Source: Prescottella agglutinans
GTDB taxonomy: Bacteria; Actinomycetota; Actinomycetes; Mycobacteriales; Mycobacteriaceae
Assembly (NCBI RefSeq): GCF_004011865.1
Contig: NZ_RKLP01000007.1
Span: forward strand, 248,001-312,000
DNA length: 64,000 nt
Reading direction: 5' to 3'
Part shown: piece after piece, positions 7,806-16,749 of the stretch
Position numbering within the stretch: position 1 is the stretch's first letter
How the letters are laid out: the number at the start of each line of letters is the position of its first letter
Notes under the pieces: model-generated
What the model was told of the DNA's origin: nothing
The model's input: the letters and a program-made list of their open reading frames with translations, nothing else
Databases searched by the model: none
Program-made: the position numbers and the translations under genes

Positions 7806-9083
7806 ATGCCGGTGTGGCGATTGCGAGACTTCCAGAACGACGACCTGGATCAGGCCATTCAGATCTGGGACCAGAGCAGGTCGCCCGGGTCCCCCGAACC
7901 CGTCTTCACACTCGCCGAGGTGATGGCGGCCGCGCGGGCGGGCCACCCCGCCGTCGTCGCGGTCGTCGGGGACGAACTCGTGGGCATGGCGGTGGCACAG
8001 GTCCACGGCGAACGCGCGTGGATCCTGCTCGTCGCGCTCGGCTCGCGGTGGCGCAACCGCGGTATCGGCAGCGACCTGCTCGCCCACCTCGAGCGGCGAC
8101 TGCGCGCGGCGGGCGCGCACCGGATCTCGGCGGTGCTGCCCGAGGCCGCCACCGGTTCGGCCGCGTTCGAGCACTCCGGCTACCTGCGCCGCGACGGGCT
8201 GGTCTACTACGAACTGCTCGAGCCCCTGGGCCCGGACAAGACGCTCCTCGGCGAACTCGGCGGGCGCGTCATGCCGAGCGGCCTGTGGCAGAAGATGTCC
8301 GGGATGGAGGCCGTCAAGGACGTCATCGAACTGCGGATCGTCTCGCCCCTGGAACACCCGGACGTCGCGGATCGGTACGGCGTCAAGCCACCGAAGTCCG
8401 TCATCCTGTTCGGGCCACCGGGCACCGGCAAGACCAGCTTCGCGAAGGCCATCGCCTCACGGCTCGACTGGCCGTTCGTGGAACTGTTCCCCTCGCGCCT
8501 GGCGGCCGCGGCCACCGGCGGGCTCGCGGCCTCCCTCCGCGAGGTGTTCGCCGACCTCGCCGAACTCGACGAGGTGGTGCTGTTCATCGACGAGGTCGAG
8601 GAGATCGCCAGTGCCCGAACCGGACTCCCGACCAATCCCGCGCACGGCGTCACGAACGAACTGCTCAAGCTGATCCCCGCGTTCCGGGAATCGGAACGAC
8701 GCCTGATGGTGTGCGCGACGAACTCGGTGCACTCGCTGGACTCGGCGTTCCTACGCCCCGGCCGGTTCGACTACGTGATCCCCGTCGGCCCGCCCGACGC
8801 ACCCGCGCGGCGCGCGGTGTGGCGCCGGTATCTCGGCGAGTCGGCCGAGCACGTCGACCTCGACCGACTCGTCGACGCCAGCGAACTGTTCACGCCCGCG
8901 GACATCGAATTCGCGTCCCGCAAGGGGTCCCAGGCCGCGTTCGAACGGGAGGTGTCGGAGCGAACGGGACGGCCGGCGACCACGGACGACTACCTGACCG
9001 CGATCGCCGACACACGTCCGACGCTCACCTCCGAGATCCTCGCCGAGTTCGAGCAGGACCGGAAACAGTTCACCCGGCTGTGA
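7806..9083 (+). CDS. GNAT acetyltransferase fused to an AAA+ ATPase
   Basis: 425 residues. The N-terminal half (1-135) is a GNAT domain with an acetyl-CoA loop at RWRNRGIG (81-88) and the late GYLRRDGLVYY strand. A linker leads to an AAA+ module: Walker A GPPGTGKT (203-210), Walker B VVLFIDEVE (257-265), sensor region CATNS and an FLRPGRFD arginine-finger stretch, close to the FtsH/spastin-type clade. The ATG at 7806 follows GAGGTGAG. The gene stands alone between the divergent deaminase operon and convergent mshC. The fusion suggests an ATP-driven remodeller that acetylates or senses its client; the function is not known to me. Confidence 0.8.
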   Translation: MPVWRLRDFQNDDLDQAIQIWDQSRSPGSPEPVFTLAEVMAAARAGHPAVVAVVGDELVGMAVAQVHGERAWILLVALGSRWRNRGIGSDLLAHLERRLRAAGAHRISAVLPEAATGSAAFEHSGYLRRDGLVYYELLEPLGPDKTLLGELGGRVMPSGLWQKMSGMEAVKDVIELRIVSPLEHPDVADRYGVKPPKSVILFGPPGTGKTSFAKAIASRLDWPFVELFPSRLAAAATGGLAASLREVFADLAELDEVVLFIDEVEEIASARTGLPTNPAHGVTNELLKLIPAFRESERRLMVCATNSVHSLDSAFLRPGRFDYVIPVGPPDAPARRAVWRRYLGESAEHVDLDRLVDASELFTPADIEFASRKGSQAAFEREVSERTGRPATTDDYLTAIADTRPTLTSEILAEFEQDRKQFTRL

Positions 9084-9093
9084 ACCGCGCCCG

Positions 9094-10335
9094 TCAGCGC
9101 AGGTCGATGCCGAGCAGCGCGTCGACCGCGGTCGCGAGAGCGGCCGGCGCCGAGGCGTCCGGTCCGCGGTGGTCGACGGCCCGGCGCGCCCAGCCGTCGA
9201 TCGCGTCGAGCGCCTTGGGGGTGTCCAGGTCGTCGGCGAGGTGCTGACGCAGGCGGGCGATCGTGTCGTCCGCGGACGGTGCCGACTCGAGCGCGGCGGC
9301 CTTGCGCCACAACGCCAGACGCGCCTGCGCGTCGGCGAGCACCTCGTCGGTCCAGGCCCGGTCGGTGCGGTAGTGGCCGGAGAGCAGCCCGAGCCGGATC
9401 GCGGCCGGGTCCACGCCCTCGCCACGCAGCTTCGAGACGAACACCAGGTTGCCCCGGCTCTTCGACATCTTCTCGCCGTCCAGCCCGATCATGCCGGTGT
9501 GGACGTAGTGGCGCGCGAAACGATCCGTCCCGGTGGCGGATTCGGCGTGCGCGGCCGAGAACTCGTGGTGCGGGAAGATCAGGTCGCTACCGCCGCCCTG
9601 GACGTCGAAGCCCGAACCGATGCGGTTGAGCGCGATCGCCGCACACTCGATGTGCCAGCCCGGGCGGCCCGGACCGAACGGCGACGGCCACGACGGCTCA
9701 CCCGGACGCTGCGCGCGCCACACGAGCGCATCGAGCGGATCCTTCTTGCCCGGGCGGTTCGGGTCGCCGCCGCGCTCGGCGAAGAAGTGGTCCATCGTGG
9801 CGCGGTCGTAGCCGGACTCGTAACCGAACTGGCCGGTCGCATCGGCACGGAAGTAGACGTCGGGGTACTCCGGGTCGTCGACGATGTAGGCCGCGCCGGA
9901 GGCCACGAACTTCTCCACCAGTTCGACGACCTCGTTCACCGACTCGACCGCACCGATGTAGTCGCGCGGCGGCAGGACCCGCAGCGCCTCCATGTCCTCG
10001 CGGAACAGCGCCGTCTCGCGCATGCCGAGGACCACCCAGTCCTCGCCGTCACGCTCGGCCCGCTCGAACAGCGGATCGTCGACGTCGGTCACGTTCTGGA
10101 CGTAGTGAACGTCGTGGCCGGCGTCCCGCCAGATCCGATTCACCAGGTCGAACGTCAGATAGGTCGCGGCGTGACCGAGGTGCGTCGCGTCGTACGGCGT
10201 GATGCCGCACACGTACATCTTCGCCGTCCGGCCGGGAGTGACCGGCCGGACCTGCCGGTCCGCGGTGTCGTAGAGCCGGAGGGCAGGGCCCTGACCAGGC
10301 ACGGAGGGGACAGCGGTTTCGGACCAAGACTGCAT
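9094..10335 (-). CDS. mshC: Cysteine:GlcN-Ins ligase (mycothiol synthesis)
   Basis: 413 residues, the same length as mycobacterial MshC. It joins cysteine to glucosaminyl-inositol using ATP, the third step towards mycothiol, the actinobacterial low-molecular-weight thiol. It is a class I cysteinyl-tRNA-synthetase relative: a HIGH-type motif in THLGHA follows YVCGITPYD (a Zn/Cys region), and KMSKS is present at its usual place before RGNLVFV. It lacks the tRNA-binding extension of CysS. The ATG at 10335 gives MQSWSE, the usual start of the family. Confidence 0.93.
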   Translation of the reverse strand: MQSWSETAVPSVPGQGPALRLYDTADRQVRPVTPGRTAKMYVCGITPYDATHLGHAATYLTFDLVNRIWRDAGHDVHYVQNVTDVDDPLFERAERDGEDWVVLGMRETALFREDMEALRVLPPRDYIGAVESVNEVVELVEKFVASGAAYIVDDPEYPDVYFRADATGQFGYESGYDRATMDHFFAERGGDPNRPGKKDPLDALVWRAQRPGEPSWPSPFGPGRPGWHIECAAIALNRIGSGFDVQGGGSDLIFPHHEFSAAHAESATGTDRFARHYVHTGMIGLDGEKMSKSRGNLVFVSKLRGEGVDPAAIRLGLLSGHYRTDRAWTDEVLADAQARLALWRKAAALESAPSADDTIARLRQHLADDLDTPKALDAIDGWARRAVDHRGPDASAPAALATAVDALLGIDLR

Positions 10336-10481
10336 GGCAACGAGCCTAGTGGAGAGCCGATTCCGGGCTGGCGGGCGGCGTCGCACGGCGCGATCCCGCG
10401 ACCCCTCCGCACGGCACCGTCGAGTCCCGTTGAGCGGGAACCCGCACCAAGGTCGTGTCGCGGGTCACTAGCTTTCGGGGC

Positions 10482-12608
10482 GTGACGATCCGAGACCACG
10501 CCTTCCCGAACCTCCTGGCCCCCGGCAAGATCGGGCCCATCACGCTCGACAACCGGGTCGTGCTCCCCGCAATGGACATGAACCTCTGCGAGGACGGCGA
10601 GATTCACCAAGGCGACATCGACCACTTCGCGGCCCGCGCCGAGGGCGGCACCGGAATGATCATCACCGGCTGCTGCGCCGTCGCGTACCCGGCGGGCTGC
10701 ACCAGCCGCAAGGAGCCGGGTCTGTCCGAGGACCGGTTCATCCCCGGCCTCAAGGCGCTCGCCGACGCGGTCCACGAGGCCGGCAGCAAGCTGTGCGTGC
10801 AGATGACGCACCACGGCAAGGTCGCCCGGATCGACACCCTCGACGGCCGCCCGCAGCTGGTGGCGTCCATCCCGAAGCCCCCCGGCGACATGAGCGCGAT
10901 GGCCGACTGCACCCCCGAGGAACTCGGGAAGATGGCCGCCATCCAGGAGGGCAAGAAGGCCACCTACCGCGAGGCCACCCACGAGGACCTCGAGTGGCTG
11001 GTGCGGATGTTCGCCGAGGCGGCGGGCCGGGTGAAGGCCGCCGGTGGCGACGCGGTCGAGATCCACGCCGCCCACAACTACGTGCTCGGCGGCTTCCTGA
11101 GCCGCTACTCCAACCAGCGCACCGACGAGTACGGCGGCTCGCTGGAGAACCGGGCGCGGCTGTCGTGCGAGGTGATCCGCGCGGTCAAGGCCGAGGTCGG
11201 CGACAGCCTCGCCGTCATCGTGCGTCTGGCCGGTCAGGAGTACGGCGAGTCCGACGGCCTGACCCCCGCCGAGGCCGCCCGCGCCGCCGCCATGTTCGAG
11301 GAGGCCGGCGCCGACGCCATCCACGTCACCGGCACCGCACTGAACGCGTTCGCGAACTTCACCGACGGCCCGCTGCCGAACAAGGTCGGCTTCTACACCG
11401 ACAACGCCGCGGTCGTGAAGCGCGCGGTGTCGATTCCGGTGATCACCGTGGGCCGCATGCTGCCCGAGGTGGGCGAGCAGATGATCGTCGAGGGCCGGAC
11501 CGACTTCGTCGCGATGGGCCGCCAGTTGCTCGCCGATCCCGGCCTGGTCAACAAGCTGAAGGCCGGCCGCAGCGAGCAGGTTCGCCCCTGCATCAACTGC
11601 TACGTGTGCGTCCAGGAGAACTTCTGGGACGACACCCCGCTGTGCGCGGTCAACCCGGCGCTCGGCAACGAGTCGCTGCTGCCGTTCCCCCGCACCACCG
11701 CGCGCAAGCACGTCGTCGTGGTCGGTGCCGGACCCGGCGGCATGGAGACCGCCCGAGTCGCGGCCGAGCGCGGCCACCGGGTCACCCTCCTGGACAAGAC
11801 CGACCGCCTCGGCGGAACGCTGTGGTTCTCCACCCTGACCACCCCCGACAACGAGCGCCTGCTGAACTGGCTCGGCAACGAGGTCCGGCGCCTCGGCGTC
11901 GACGTCCGGCTGAAGACCGACGCCACGGCCGCGACGATCAAGGCCCTCGCGCCCGACGCCGTCGTCGTCGCCACCGGCGCGGTGCGTGCGCGTCCTAGCG
12001 TGCCTGGCGGCAACCTGCCGCACGTCCACACCGGCGACACGCTGCGCGCGCTGATGACCGGCGCCGGAGACGTCTCGGACCAGTCGCTGTTCCTGTGCGT
12101 CGCGGGCAAGCTGGGTGGTCTCGTCGGGATCACCAAGAGCCCCGAGAAGATCCGCACCCTGAGCCGCAAGTTCCTCAAGTTCCTGCCGATGAGCAAGAAC
12201 GTCGTCGTCATCGGCGGTTCGCTCGTCGGCCTGGAACTCGCGGAGTTCCTGGCCGAGCGGGGCAGCCGGGTGACGCTGATCGAGGAGGGCCAGCAGCTGG
12301 GTGTGCCGATGGCGATGCCGCGCCGTTGGACCGCCGTCAAGCACGCCAACGAGCTGGGCGTGAGCATCCACCGCAACGCGACCGTCGAGCGCATCACCGG
12401 GAAGACCGTCGAGTTCACCGCCGGAGGCAAGTCGCTGTCCGCGCCGGCGAGCATGGTCGTGGTCGCGTCCGGCGTCTCGGCCGCGGCCCCGCTCGCCGAC
12501 GAACTCGCCCGCGCCGGCGTCGACGTCCGCGTCGTCGGTGACGCCGGCGAGGTCGACTACATCGAGGGCGCCATGCACTCCGCGTGGAAGGTCGCGACCG
12601 CGCTGTAG
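10482..12608 (+). CDS. 2,4-dienoyl-CoA reductase-like FMN/Fe-S/FAD oxidoreductase
   Basis: About 708 residues in the Old Yellow Enzyme/2,4-dienoyl-CoA reductase layout: an FMN TIM barrel (1-345, starting LLAPGKIGPITLDNRVV), a cysteine cluster around 370-390 for a [4Fe-4S] centre, then FAD- and NAD(P)-binding domains with VVVVGAGPGGMETA and VVVIGGSLVGLELA. The cluster reads C-x2-C-x2-C-x11-C, one residue shorter in the middle than the classical C-x2-C-x3-C-x11-C. I prefer the GTG at 10482, since family members begin a few residues before LLAPGKIG; a GTG at 10455 would add nine residues. It probably reduces unsaturated acyl-CoA or steroid-type substrates; the true substrate is unknown. Confidence 0.85.
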   Translation: MTIRDHAFPNLLAPGKIGPITLDNRVVLPAMDMNLCEDGEIHQGDIDHFAARAEGGTGMIITGCCAVAYPAGCTSRKEPGLSEDRFIPGLKALADAVHEAGSKLCVQMTHHGKVARIDTLDGRPQLVASIPKPPGDMSAMADCTPEELGKMAAIQEGKKATYREATHEDLEWLVRMFAEAAGRVKAAGGDAVEIHAAHNYVLGGFLSRYSNQRTDEYGGSLENRARLSCEVIRAVKAEVGDSLAVIVRLAGQEYGESDGLTPAEAARAAAMFEEAGADAIHVTGTALNAFANFTDGPLPNKVGFYTDNAAVVKRAVSIPVITVGRMLPEVGEQMIVEGRTDFVAMGRQLLADPGLVNKLKAGRSEQVRPCINCYVCVQENFWDDTPLCAVNPALGNESLLPFPRTTARKHVVVVGAGPGGMETARVAAERGHRVTLLDKTDRLGGTLWFSTLTTPDNERLLNWLGNEVRRLGVDVRLKTDATAATIKALAPDAVVVATGAVRARPSVPGGNLPHVHTGDTLRALMTGAGDVSDQSLFLCVAGKLGGLVGITKSPEKIRTLSRKFLKFLPMSKNVVVIGGSLVGLELAEFLAERGSRVTLIEEGQQLGVPMAMPRRWTAVKHANELGVSIHRNATVERITGKTVEFTAGGKSLSAPASMVVVASGVSAAAPLADELARAGVDVRVVGDAGEVDYIEGAMHSAWKVATAL

Positions 12609-12713
12609 GACTCGCCGCCGCAAGGCTGATTCGACCCGTGGGTGCGGCCCGGGCCCGGCTGATCCGGGTCCGGGCCGCACCCGTCGTCGCCTCCGGGATC
12701 GACTGGAACGCGG

Positions 12714-12742
12714 TTGTGATCAATACCACATCGTTCTAGAAT
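12714..12742 (+). promoter_or_regulatory. Promoter of the leaderless tetR gene, with CRP-like element
   Basis: A -35 TTGTGA (12714-12719) and -10 TAGAAT (12737-12742) are separated by 17 bp, putting the transcript start at about 12749-12750, on the GTG start codon. The message is therefore probably leaderless. The sequence 12715-12730, TGTGATCAATACCACA, overlaps the -35 and differs by one base from a CRP-type TGTGA-N6-TCACA palindrome. Confidence 0.6.
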
Positions 12743-12749
12743 CGAGCCT

Positions 12750-13382
12750 GTGACCAGGGCACATCCTCGGCGCTACGACTCCCCGCTGCGTCAGGAGATG
12801 GCCGGGCGAACCCGCACCGCCGTGATCGCGGCGGCAACACGGCTGTTCGTCCAGCGCGGATGGTCGGGCACGTCGATGCGGGACGTGGCCGCCGAGGCCG
12901 GCTGCGCGATCGAGACGGTGTACAGCAGTGTCGGAAACAAGCGCGCACTGTTGAAGGTCGCTCTCGACGTCGCCGTGGTCGGTGACGACGATCCCGTGCC
13001 GCTGCTCGATCGCCCCCAGTTCCGGGCGATCGCGGAGGGTGACCTCGGCGAGCGGGCCGCGGCCACCGGCCGATTCGCCGCCTGGATCTTCCGCCGGACC
13101 GCGCACCTGGATCGTGTTCTGGCACAGGCGGCGTCAGGCGACGCCGAACTCGCCGAACTCCTCGTGAAGAACCGCACCGACCACCGCGTTTCCGTGGACG
13201 CCCTGGCCGCCGCGTTGGCCCGTCGACCGGTGACACGAGCCCAGGTCGACGGTTTGACCGCCGTGCTGAGCAACGAGGTCTACCTCCTGCTCACCGAGGG
13301 GTCCGGCTGGACCGACCGTCAGTACGGAAGCTGGGTGGCCGACACCGTCGTGCGGCTGCTCGACCTCGACTACGAGGAGTGA
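12750..13382 (+). CDS. TetR-family transcriptional regulator
   Basis: 210 residues. The N-terminal DNA-binding helix-turn-helix is clear at about 20-65 (TRTAVIAAATRLFVQRGW, then TSMRDVAAEAGCAIETVYSSV). The C-terminal ligand domain is not recognisable. The GTG start appears to be the first base of the transcript. Its stop overlaps the ribosome-binding region of the next gene, a hemerythrin/SRPBCC fusion, so the pair is translationally coupled, and the repressor probably controls its own operon and perhaps the flavoenzyme upstream. Confidence 0.85.
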   Translation: MTRAHPRRYDSPLRQEMAGRTRTAVIAAATRLFVQRGWSGTSMRDVAAEAGCAIETVYSSVGNKRALLKVALDVAVVGDDDPVPLLDRPQFRAIAEGDLGERAAATGRFAAWIFRRTAHLDRVLAQAASGDAELAELLVKNRTDHRVSVDALAAALARRPVTRAQVDGLTAVLSNEVYLLLTEGSGWTDRQYGSWVADTVVRLLDLDYEE

Positions 13383-13387
13383 CCACC

Positions 13388-14566
13388 ATGAAGGCGCGAA
13401 CAGACCCCGAGGGACCGGCCGACACCCGCGTGATGGGCATCGTCCATACCGCGCTCCGGCGTGATCTGGCCCGGGCGAGGGACACGCTCACGCGCTGGCC
13501 CGCGCCCTTCGACACACAACGGATCGCGATCTCGGACCACCTCGAGTGGATGATGCGGTTCCTCGACCACCACCACCAATCGGAGGACAACCACCTGTAT
13601 CCGATCGTCCGCCTGCGCACCCGGCGCGACCGGCAGGCATCCGCACTGCTCGACGCGATGAACGCCGACCATCAGTCGATCGTGCCGGCGATGCGGCACC
13701 TGGAGGCGGTCGCCGGCGCATACCGCCGCTCGGCCGATGTCCGGGACGATGTCGTGGCCGCCATCGACACGCTGCACGGGCGACTGCTGCCACACCTCGA
13801 ACGTGAGGAACGCCAGATGATGCCGATCGTGTCGGCGACGGTCACCGAGGCGGAGTGGCAGCACTGGAGCCACGAGTTCAACATCAAGCCGCTGGGTCCG
13901 GTCGAGTTGTTCGACGAGGGGCTGTTCATCGTCGACGACGCCGCACCCGACGACCGTCGGGCCGTCACCGAAATGGTGCCGGCGGTCCCCCGGTGGCTGA
14001 TGCTGCACGTCATGATCAAGCGCTACCGGCGGGCGGCCTTCCGGAGGTGGCGCTCGGCAGAGTTCTCCCCGCTCCGGTCGCCACTCGGTGGCCGCCACGA
14101 GACGACGACCACGGCGTCGCCCCAGGCGGTGTGGAATGTGCTCGCGGACGTGACCCGGGTCCGGGACTGGAGCCACGAGTGCCGCACTGCCCGCTGGCTC
14201 GACGGCGCGTCGGCAGCGGCGGTCGGCGTACGGTTCCGGGGCAGCAGCAAGTCCGGGTTCATGCGTTGGAGCCGAGCCTGCACCTTCACCGAGTTCGACC
14301 CGCCTCACGAGATGGCGTGGGTGACGCACGGCGGAATCTACGGCGACAACACGGAGTGGCGGTTCGTGCTCGAGCCGACGGACACGGGAACCCGGATCGT
14401 CCAGTCCTACCGCATCCTGAGTCTGCCGGTGTGGTTCGACCGGGTGATCTCGCTGGCCCTCCCGGCGCACCACGATCGTGGCACCGCACTGCAGGGTGAC
14501 CTGGTTCGACTGGCACGCCTGGCCGAACGCGAGGACACGTCGCGGCGGGGGTCGACCCGCGCCTAG
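13388..14566 (+). CDS. Hemerythrin (HHE) domain fused to an SRPBCC/START-like domain
   Basis: 392 residues from the ATG at 13388, which has GAGGAG at 13373-13378 inside the end of the tetR gene. Residues about 15-160 are an HHE hemerythrin bundle with metal-type histidines in FLDHHHQSEDNHLYP, NADHQSI and PHLEREERQMMP. A linker follows, then an SRPBCC (polyketide cyclase/START) domain at about 240-375 (TTTTASPQAVWNVLADVTRVRDW). The first half would bind a di-iron centre, O2 or NO; the second a hydrophobic ligand. The role is unknown, perhaps a lipid-linked redox sensor or detoxifier under TetR control. Its end overlaps the convergent next gene by 4 bp. Confidence 0.78.
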   Translation: MKARTDPEGPADTRVMGIVHTALRRDLARARDTLTRWPAPFDTQRIAISDHLEWMMRFLDHHHQSEDNHLYPIVRLRTRRDRQASALLDAMNADHQSIVPAMRHLEAVAGAYRRSADVRDDVVAAIDTLHGRLLPHLEREERQMMPIVSATVTEAEWQHWSHEFNIKPLGPVELFDEGLFIVDDAAPDDRRAVTEMVPAVPRWLMLHVMIKRYRRAAFRRWRSAEFSPLRSPLGGRHETTTTASPQAVWNVLADVTRVRDWSHECRTARWLDGASAAAVGVRFRGSSKSGFMRWSRACTFTEFDPPHEMAWVTHGGIYGDNTEWRFVLEPTDTGTRIVQSYRILSLPVWFDRVISLALPAHHDRGTALQGDLVRLARLAEREDTSRRGSTRA

Positions 14567-15384
14567 AAGGCGGGCCAGGGAATCGGTCGGGTCCCGACGG
14601 GGTGCGGCATCACCGGTGACGCGAGAAGCGCCTTCGCGCGGGTCCGCAGCGCATCGATCTCACGATCGGTGACGTGCTCGGCGAGCACGGCCGGAAGGTC
14701 GTCGCCACCCAACCGGTCGGCCAGCGACTCGATGTCCGCCAGCAGGTCGTCACCGATCGGCTTTCCCGCCCACCCCCACAGGACCGTGCGCAGCTTGGGT
14801 TCCTCGTGCAGGCAGATGCCGTGGTCGACGCCGTACACCGACCCGTCGATCCCCTCGAGCGCGTGACCGCCCTTGCGGTCGGCGTTGTTGAGCAGGATGT
14901 CGAGCACCGCCATCCGCCGCAAACGCGGATCGTCGGCGTGGATCAGCGCCACCTCGTCGCCCTGGACGTCGAAGGCGCGCAACACTTCGAGCCATCCCGG
15001 CGGCACTTCCTCGGGTGGGCAGATGTCCACCAGATCGAGCTGGCCGCCGGACTCCGGGTGCCGGTCCGGCGTCTCGATCCACAGCTGGACCATGCCCGGG
15101 CCGAACGGGCCGTCGCGGAGGATCGTGTGGGGAATGACGCCCCACCCGAGCGCCTCGGAGATCAGGTACGACGCCACCTCGCGACCGGCCAGCGTGCCGT
15201 CGGGAAAGTCCCACAGCGGCTGCTCGCCCCGAATCGGCTTGTAGACGCATCGCACCGAGCGACCGTCCGACGACGCGTCGCACACCAACGTCGCGTTGCT
15301 CGCGTGCACGATCCGGCCGACCAGCGACAACTCGCCCGCGGCCAGCAGTTCACGCGCCGCGGGATCCAGTGGGTCGACCGGCAC
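14563..15384 (-). CDS. SCO1664-family protein (PI3/4-kinase-like fold)
   Basis: 273 residues from the GTG at 15384, five bases after the stop of the DUF3090 gene and preceded by GGAGAAGAG. It belongs to the actinobacterial SCO1664 family (Rv2133c-like), whose core resembles a phosphatidylinositol-kinase/HipA-like fold: CVYKPIRGEQPLWDFP (Lys for ATP), the segment LDILLNNADRKGGHAL (catalytic-loop-like Asn/Asp) and VYGVDHGICLH (metal Asp). Substrate is unknown. It is always beside DUF3090 and the histidine phosphatase, in the same order as here. Confidence 0.8.
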   Translation of the reverse strand: MPVDPLDPAARELLAAGELSLVGRIVHASNATLVCDASSDGRSVRCVYKPIRGEQPLWDFPDGTLAGREVASYLISEALGWGVIPHTILRDGPFGPGMVQLWIETPDRHPESGGQLDLVDICPPEEVPPGWLEVLRAFDVQGDEVALIHADDPRLRRMAVLDILLNNADRKGGHALEGIDGSVYGVDHGICLHEEPKLRTVLWGWAGKPIGDDLLADIESLADRLGGDDLPAVLAEHVTDREIDALRTRAKALLASPVMPHPVGTRPIPWPAF

Positions 15385-15389
15385 CGTCG

Positions 15390-15983
15390 TCAGAGCTCTT
15401 CTCCGAACTCGACCGACGAATCGAATCCAGCGATACGCCGATAACCGTTGGTGCGAATGCACACGTGCCCGTCCGCCCCGAGCGGCTCACCGCACAGAGG
15501 ACACGGCGCCCGTCCCGCGGCGATCACCCGCTCCGAGCGCAGCGCGAACTCCCGGGCCTGGACCGGGGTGAGGAACACCCGCACCGCGTCCGGCCCCTCC
15601 TCGGCATCGTCCAGGACGACCGACTCGTCGAACTCCGTCTCGCTCACCGCGAGCAACTCGACGACGACCGACTCGGCCTCGGCGTCCCATCCGAGCCCCA
15701 TCGTGCCGACCCGGAACTCCACGTCCAGCGGCGTCACCAGCGGGCTCAGGTCGCCGAGTTCGCCGCCCTCCGGCGGCACCGCGGTGCCGAACCGGCGGTG
15801 CACCTCGTCGAGCAGCAGCCCCATGCGGTCGGCGAGCACCTGCACCTGCTGCTTCTCGAGCAGCACGCTCACCACCCGCGCGTCGTGTACAGCCTGGAGA
15901 TAGAACGACCGGTCACCTGGCTCGCCGACCGTCCCCGCAACGAATCGATCAGGGGTGCGAAAAACGTGTATCGCGCGTGGCAT
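15390..15983 (-). CDS. DUF3090-family protein with C-terminal zinc knuckle
   Basis: 197 residues of the conserved actinobacterial family DUF3090 (Rv2134c-like). A mostly beta N-terminal domain ends in a rubredoxin-like cysteine cluster near the C-terminus: CPLCGEPL followed by GHVC, which would bind zinc. The function is unknown. The gene is the second member of the phosphatase-DUF3090-SCO1664 run and is translated just before the SCO1664 gene with a 5-bp gap, so the two products probably act together. Confidence 0.85.
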   Translation of the reverse strand: MPRAIHVFRTPDRFVAGTVGEPGDRSFYLQAVHDARVVSVLLEKQQVQVLADRMGLLLDEVHRRFGTAVPPEGGELGDLSPLVTPLDVEFRVGTMGLGWDAEAESVVVELLAVSETEFDESVVLDDAEEGPDAVRVFLTPVQAREFALRSERVIAAGRAPCPLCGEPLGADGHVCIRTNGYRRIAGFDSSVEFGEEL

Positions 15984-16022
15984 TGCACCTCCTCGAACTA
16001 TGCGTACCGCTTCATTATCCGC

Positions 16023-16712
16023 CTACCGATCACGCCCGACCTCACCTCCGGGGACGGGCTGCTGCGTGTCGGCAGACCGGCCCCCGCCGTCCAAGCCGGC
16101 GAGATCGGCCCCGGTGTCGTTCATCCGCAGGACGAACGGTCTGGTCGCGGTGTATCGGACCACGCTGATCGACGCGGGCTCCGTCACGATCCGCTGGAAC
16201 CCGTCGAGGTGACTGCCCACCGCGTCGGCGAGAACGGACTTGATCACGTCGCCGTGACTGCACGCGATCCACACCACGTCCCGGCCGTGCGCGTCGGCGA
16301 GCCGACGGTCGTGTTCGCGCACCGCGGCGACCGCGCGAGCCTGCACTTGGGCCAGCCCCTCACCGCCCGGGAAGACGGCCGCGGACGCGTGCTGCTGGAC
16401 CACCTTCCACAGCGGTTCCTCGACCAGTTCCTTCAGGGCGCGACCGGTCCACTGCCCGTAGTCGACCTCGACCAAACGTTCGTCGACGCGGGGCTCGAGA
16501 CCGCGGTCGACGGCGAGTGGGGCGACCGTCTGCTCGCAGCGCAGCAACGGCGAGTGCACGATCTCCTCCACCGCCAGCCCGGCCAGGCGGTCCACCAGAC
16601 CCTTGGCCTGTTCCACACCGACCTCGTCGAGCGCGACGCCCGGCGACCGGCCGGCGAGCGTGCCGGAAGTGTTCGCCGTCGAGCGCCCGTGACGCAACAG
16701 GATGACCGTCAT
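16023..16712 (-). CDS. Histidine phosphatase (phosphoglycerate-mutase-like; Rv2135c type)
   Basis: 229 residues from ATG 16712. The catalytic RHG motif is at the N-terminus (MTVILLRHGRST), the second catalytic His is in CSHGDVI near 150, and HSPLLRC supplies the phosphate-binding arginine. This is the MSMEG_4193-type histidine phosphatase, thought to act on small phosphate esters; the substrate is not settled. It heads the minus-strand run into DUF3090 and SCO1664 genes, 39 bp upstream of the former. Confidence 0.85.
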   Translation of the reverse strand: MTVILLRHGRSTANTSGTLAGRSPGVALDEVGVEQAKGLVDRLAGLAVEEIVHSPLLRCEQTVAPLAVDRGLEPRVDERLVEVDYGQWTGRALKELVEEPLWKVVQQHASAAVFPGGEGLAQVQARAVAAVREHDRRLADAHGRDVVWIACSHGDVIKSVLADAVGSHLDGFQRIVTEPASISVVRYTATRPFVLRMNDTGADLAGLDGGGRSADTQQPVPGGEVGRDR

Positions 16713-16749
16713 GCGCACCAGCCTAGTTCCGACATCGACCGGAAACCGG

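Noticed and set aside
10155-12680. An 841-codon minus-strand frame opposite the flavoenzyme gene
   Set aside because: Shadow of the dienoyl-CoA-reductase-like gene; no motif and no ribosome site.
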